7,028 bases of DNA. It comes from an uncultured Actinomyces sp. (GTDB taxonomy: Bacteria > Actinomycetota > Actinomycetes > Actinomycetales > Actinomycetaceae). The stretch lies in the NCBI GenBank assembly GCA_915069725.1, contig CAJZFF010000086.1:1-7028 (forward strand). The letters are read 5' to 3'. Positions 5,075-7,028 of the stretch are shown one piece after another; position 1 is the stretch's first letter; each line of letters starts with the position of its first letter. Below the pieces are notes generated by a model. That model did no database searches. It had not been told where the DNA came from and saw only the letters and a list, made by a program, of their open reading frames with translations. Both the position numbers and the translations under genes were made by a program.

Positions 5075-5710
5075 CAGCAGTGTCAGGACGGCCTTGACCC
5101 GGCGGTGGACGGCGGCGTCGGGGAGCAGGCCGAGCTTGGCGAAGATCCGCTGGGTGTGCTTCTCCACTGCCCCCTCGGTGACCACCATGATCTTGGCGAT
5201 GCCGGCGTTGGTGTGGCCCTCGGCCATGAGGGCCAGGACCTCCCGCTCGCGGGGCGTGAGCTCGGTGAGCGGGTCGTCGCGCCGGCCTCGCTGGAGGACC
5301 TGGGAGACGACGTCGGGGTCCAGGACGAGCTCACCGCGCGCCACCCGCTCGACCGCGCCGAGGAAGGCGTCGATGTCGCCGACCCGGTCCTTGAGGAGGT
5401 AGCCCAGGGCGCCGCCGCCGTCGGCCAGGAGGTCGGGCAGGTAGCCGGCGACGACGTACTGGCTCAGCAGCAGGATGGGAGCCTCCGGCCACTGGGCGCG
5501 GATGCGGGTGGTGGCCCGCAGGCCCTCGTCGGTGTGGGAGGGCGGCATGCGGATGTCGGCGACGACGACATCGGGCCGCAGCCGCAGGGCCTCGCTCACG
5601 AGGGCCTCGCCGTCCCCCACTCCCCCGACGACCTCGTGGCCGCCGTCGGCCAGGATGAGTGCCAGTCCCTCGCGCAGGAGGACGGAGTCATCAGCGATTA
5701 GAACGCGCAC
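5066..5710 (-). CDS. NarL/FixJ-family response regulator (receiver plus LuxR-type HTH)
   Basis: A 214-residue cytosolic DNA-binding regulator, typical length for the family. The receiver domain covers about 1-120, with acidic pair D7-D8, phosphoacceptor D52 in VVVADIRMPP, switch S83 and K107, all in place. The LuxR-type HTH starts at LTPREREVLALMAEG (151-165) and runs through AGIAKIMVVTEGAVEKHTQRI (169-189). Phosphorylation by the partner kinase should promote dimerisation and DNA binding. The start is the GTG at 5710, which lies inside the end of the kinase gene (13-base overlap), with GGAGG 10 bases upstream. It is the second gene of a two-gene operon. Targets are unknown. Such pairs often control adjacent ABC exporters or envelope-stress genes, but none is visible here. 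Confidence 0.96.
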   Translation of the reverse strand: MRVLIADDSVLLREGLALILADGGHEVVGGVGDGEALVSEALRLRPDVVVADIRMPPSHTDEGLRATTRIRAQWPEAPILLLSQYVVAGYLPDLLADGGGALGYLLKDRVGDIDAFLGAVERVARGELVLDPDVVSQVLQRGRRDDPLTELTPREREVLALMAEGHTNAGIAKIMVVTEGAVEKHTQRIFAKLGLLPDAAVHRRVKAVLTLLSA

Positions 5711-6966
5711 GGGATTCTCGCCTCCAGTGTGGTCGGTCCGCCGGTCGGGGACGTGATGAAGAGCCTACCGTCGACACCGTTGAGGCGCTCGACCAGGCCG
5801 GCCAGGCCGTGTCCCTTGGCGGTCGAGGCCCCACCGATGCCGTTGTCACTGATCCTCACGAGCAGGGCGCCGTCGACGACGCGGGCATCGACGCCGGCGG
5901 CTGTGGCCCCGGAGTGCTTGTTGAGGTTGGCCAGCGCCTCGCTGACCACGAAGTAGGCGGCCTGGGAGACGTGGTCGGGCAGGTCGGACAGCTCGGTGCT
6001 CACGGTGACGGGGACGGAGGAGCGGGTGGCGGCCTCGGTGATGGCGGCCGCCAGGCCACGGTCGATGAGGACCGGTGGGGCGATACCGCGGGAGAGCTGG
6101 CGCAGCTCGTCGAGGGTCTGCTGGGTCTGATCCATGGCGCCCTGGATGATTGCCGACGCCGCTGCCGGGTCCTTCTCGGCCTGCCGCCGGGCACGGGCCA
6201 GGTCCATGCGCAGGCGCACGAGGCGCTGCTGGGGGCCGTCGTGGATGTCGCGCTCCAAGCGGCGGCGAGTGTCGGCCTCGGCGCGCTGAACGGCGGCCCG
6301 GGAGGTCTGGAGGCGGCTGACCTCGCTGCGCCAGGAGAGCATGGCTCGGGTGAGACCCGTCTGCATGGCGGCCAGGCCCCGCAGGACGGCGGGGGCGGTC
6401 AGGGAGAAGACAATGCCGCAGGTGAGGTTGAAACCGATATCCCAGAGCAGCTCCGGCTGCAGGCCCAGAAGATAAGCCAGTCCCTGACGCTGCTCTCCGA
6501 TGGCCGGATCGAGGACCAGGTCAAGAATGATATCGGCGATGGGGGCGAGGAGACCTGCCACGGCCAGGGCCAGCCACACGACGCTGATGATCCAGGTGAT
6601 GAGGGAGACCGGGAAGTAGATGACGGCCCACAGCAGGTCCATCCAGCGCTGGGGGTCGCGCAAGCGCCGGAAGAGCCGACGGCGCGCGGAGGCTCCCGGC
6701 TCGGGCTCGAGGTAGCCGCCGGGCACCGGCTCGCGTCCGTCCACACGCGCCACGGCGAGGCGGGCCATATTGGCGAAGCCCCCGGCGATGCTCAGGTCGA
6801 TGATGAGCAGCAGCAGCCCCACCCAGATGATGGTGGTGACCACACCGAGGGCGGTCAGTGGCACAAGCAGGTAGAAGGCGAGCAGGCTCAGTGGCCCGCT
6901 GAGGAGGAGGAAGGCGGCGTCCCTGCCAAGCTGGCGGTAGCGCGCGGCCCATGCTGATCGGTTCAT
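5698..6966 (-). CDS. Membrane sensor histidine kinase (HisKA_3 type, NarX/DesK-like)
   Basis: A 422-residue kinase. The N-terminal half is membrane-embedded: hydrophobic segments at about 19-38, 42-62, 112-128, 130-148 and 178-198, separated by a polar basic loop (70-110). This resembles the actinobacterial putative-sensor domain, with little extracellular material. A coiled segment (about 212-235) leads to ERDIHDGPQQRL (238-249) with phosphoacceptor H242. The HATPase_c domain shows the N-box SEALANLNKHS (342-352), G1 DNGIGG (374-379) and G2 GHGLAGL (385-391). The start is the ATG at 6966 with AGGAGG 9 bases upstream. It is followed by its regulator with a 13-base overlap, so the two are co-translated. 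The signal is unknown; membrane stress or an intramembrane ligand is plausible. Confidence 0.95.
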   Translation of the reverse strand: MNRSAWAARYRQLGRDAAFLLLSGPLSLLAFYLLVPLTALGVVTTIIWVGLLLLIIDLSIAGGFANMARLAVARVDGREPVPGGYLEPEPGASARRRLFRRLRDPQRWMDLLWAVIYFPVSLITWIISVVWLALAVAGLLAPIADIILDLVLDPAIGEQRQGLAYLLGLQPELLWDIGFNLTCGIVFSLTAPAVLRGLAAMQTGLTRAMLSWRSEVSRLQTSRAAVQRAEADTRRRLERDIHDGPQQRLVRLRMDLARARRQAEKDPAAASAIIQGAMDQTQQTLDELRQLSRGIAPPVLIDRGLAAAITEAATRSSVPVTVSTELSDLPDHVSQAAYFVVSEALANLNKHSGATAAGVDARVVDGALLVRISDNGIGGASTAKGHGLAGLVERLNGVDGRLFITSPTGGPTTLEARIPCAF

Positions 6967-7028
6967 GCCTCATATCCTCCTCAGGGCCGGAATCACGCCC
7001 AATCCTGCCACCTGGCGGGGCCGTGGTG
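6967..7028 (-). other. Kinase leader and unidentified upstream sequence
   Basis: These 62 bases hold AGGAGG (6981-6976) for the kinase. Two frames could be the tail of an upstream minus-strand gene: one closes with a TGA near 6993-6991, giving a tail ARWQDWA, and another with a TGA at 6973-6971, giving GVIPALRRI. Too little is present to choose between them. I see no convincing promoter. Confidence 0.3.

Noticed and set aside
5105..5701. A 198-codon plus-strand open frame opposite the response regulator
   Set aside because: Same reasoning: it is a reverse shadow of a clear receiver-HTH protein, with Gly/Asp/Val-rich composition.
5659..6957. A 432-codon plus-strand open frame opposite the histidine kinase gene
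   Set aside because: It lies antisense to a kinase with all family motifs. Its translation is low-complexity and rich in Gly, Asp, Glu, Gln and Val, as produced by the reverse frame of GC-rich genes, and it matches no family I know.
1..7028. CRISPR array, toxin-antitoxin, defence or biosynthetic system
   Set aside because: There are no regularly spaced repeats and no small paired ORFs with ribosome binding sites. Apart from the partial dehydratase at the left edge, the coding frames are securely placed in housekeeping, transport or signalling families.

Overview
The window reads as chromosomal housekeeping DNA from a high-GC Gram-positive bacterium. The evidence is the strong G/C preference at third codon positions, the actinobacterial form of ribosomal protein L33, a tRNA-tRNA-tRNA-rpmG block of the kind found in Actinobacteria, GTG starts, and Tat and lipobox signals. 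An Actinomyces-like member of the Actinomycetaceae is my best guess. That guess rests on general protein resemblance and no search was possible.

Left third (1-1242, all minus strand). Reading in the direction of transcription, the order is tRNA-Tyr(GTA), tRNA-Thr(GGT), tRNA-Met(CAT), rpmG (zinc-ribbon L33), then a gene that leaves the left edge and looks like a MaoC/hotdog-fold acyl dehydratase. Both tRNA spacers contain perfect hairpins. After rpmG comes a 15-bp hairpin whose two non-Watson-Crick pairs are G-U only in the minus-strand RNA. It is followed by a possible leaderless start for the dehydratase.

Middle (1243-5043, plus strand). A divergent intergenic region carries likely promoters for the tRNA operon and for yajQ, a two-domain YajQ/DUF520 nucleotide- or RNA-binding protein. 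Nine bases after yajQ begins a FecCD-type permease. Its stop overlaps the start of the cognate ABC ATPase by 4 bases. After a 109-base, locally AT-rich gap with a palindrome and a foldable leader comes the substrate-binding lipoprotein, which has a Tat-type signal and a lipobox. Together these three genes form a complete importer of the iron-siderophore/haem/cobalamin type: binding lipoprotein, permease (presumably a homodimer) and ATPase. The substrate cannot be read from the sequence.

Right third (5066-6966, minus strand, convergent with the importer). A two-component system: a membrane histidine kinase of the HisKA_3 type, followed by a NarL/LuxR-family response regulator that overlaps it by 13 bases. 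Its signal and targets are unknown. The last 62 bases hold the kinase ribosome binding site and the unidentified end of whatever lies upstream.

I see no phage, transposon, CRISPR or defence genes, and nothing that amounts to a new multi-gene system. The points most worth checking are the yajQ-importer linkage, the operator and leader in front of the binding protein, the hairpins around the tRNAs and rpmG, and an A-C mismatch in the tRNA-Met acceptor stem.
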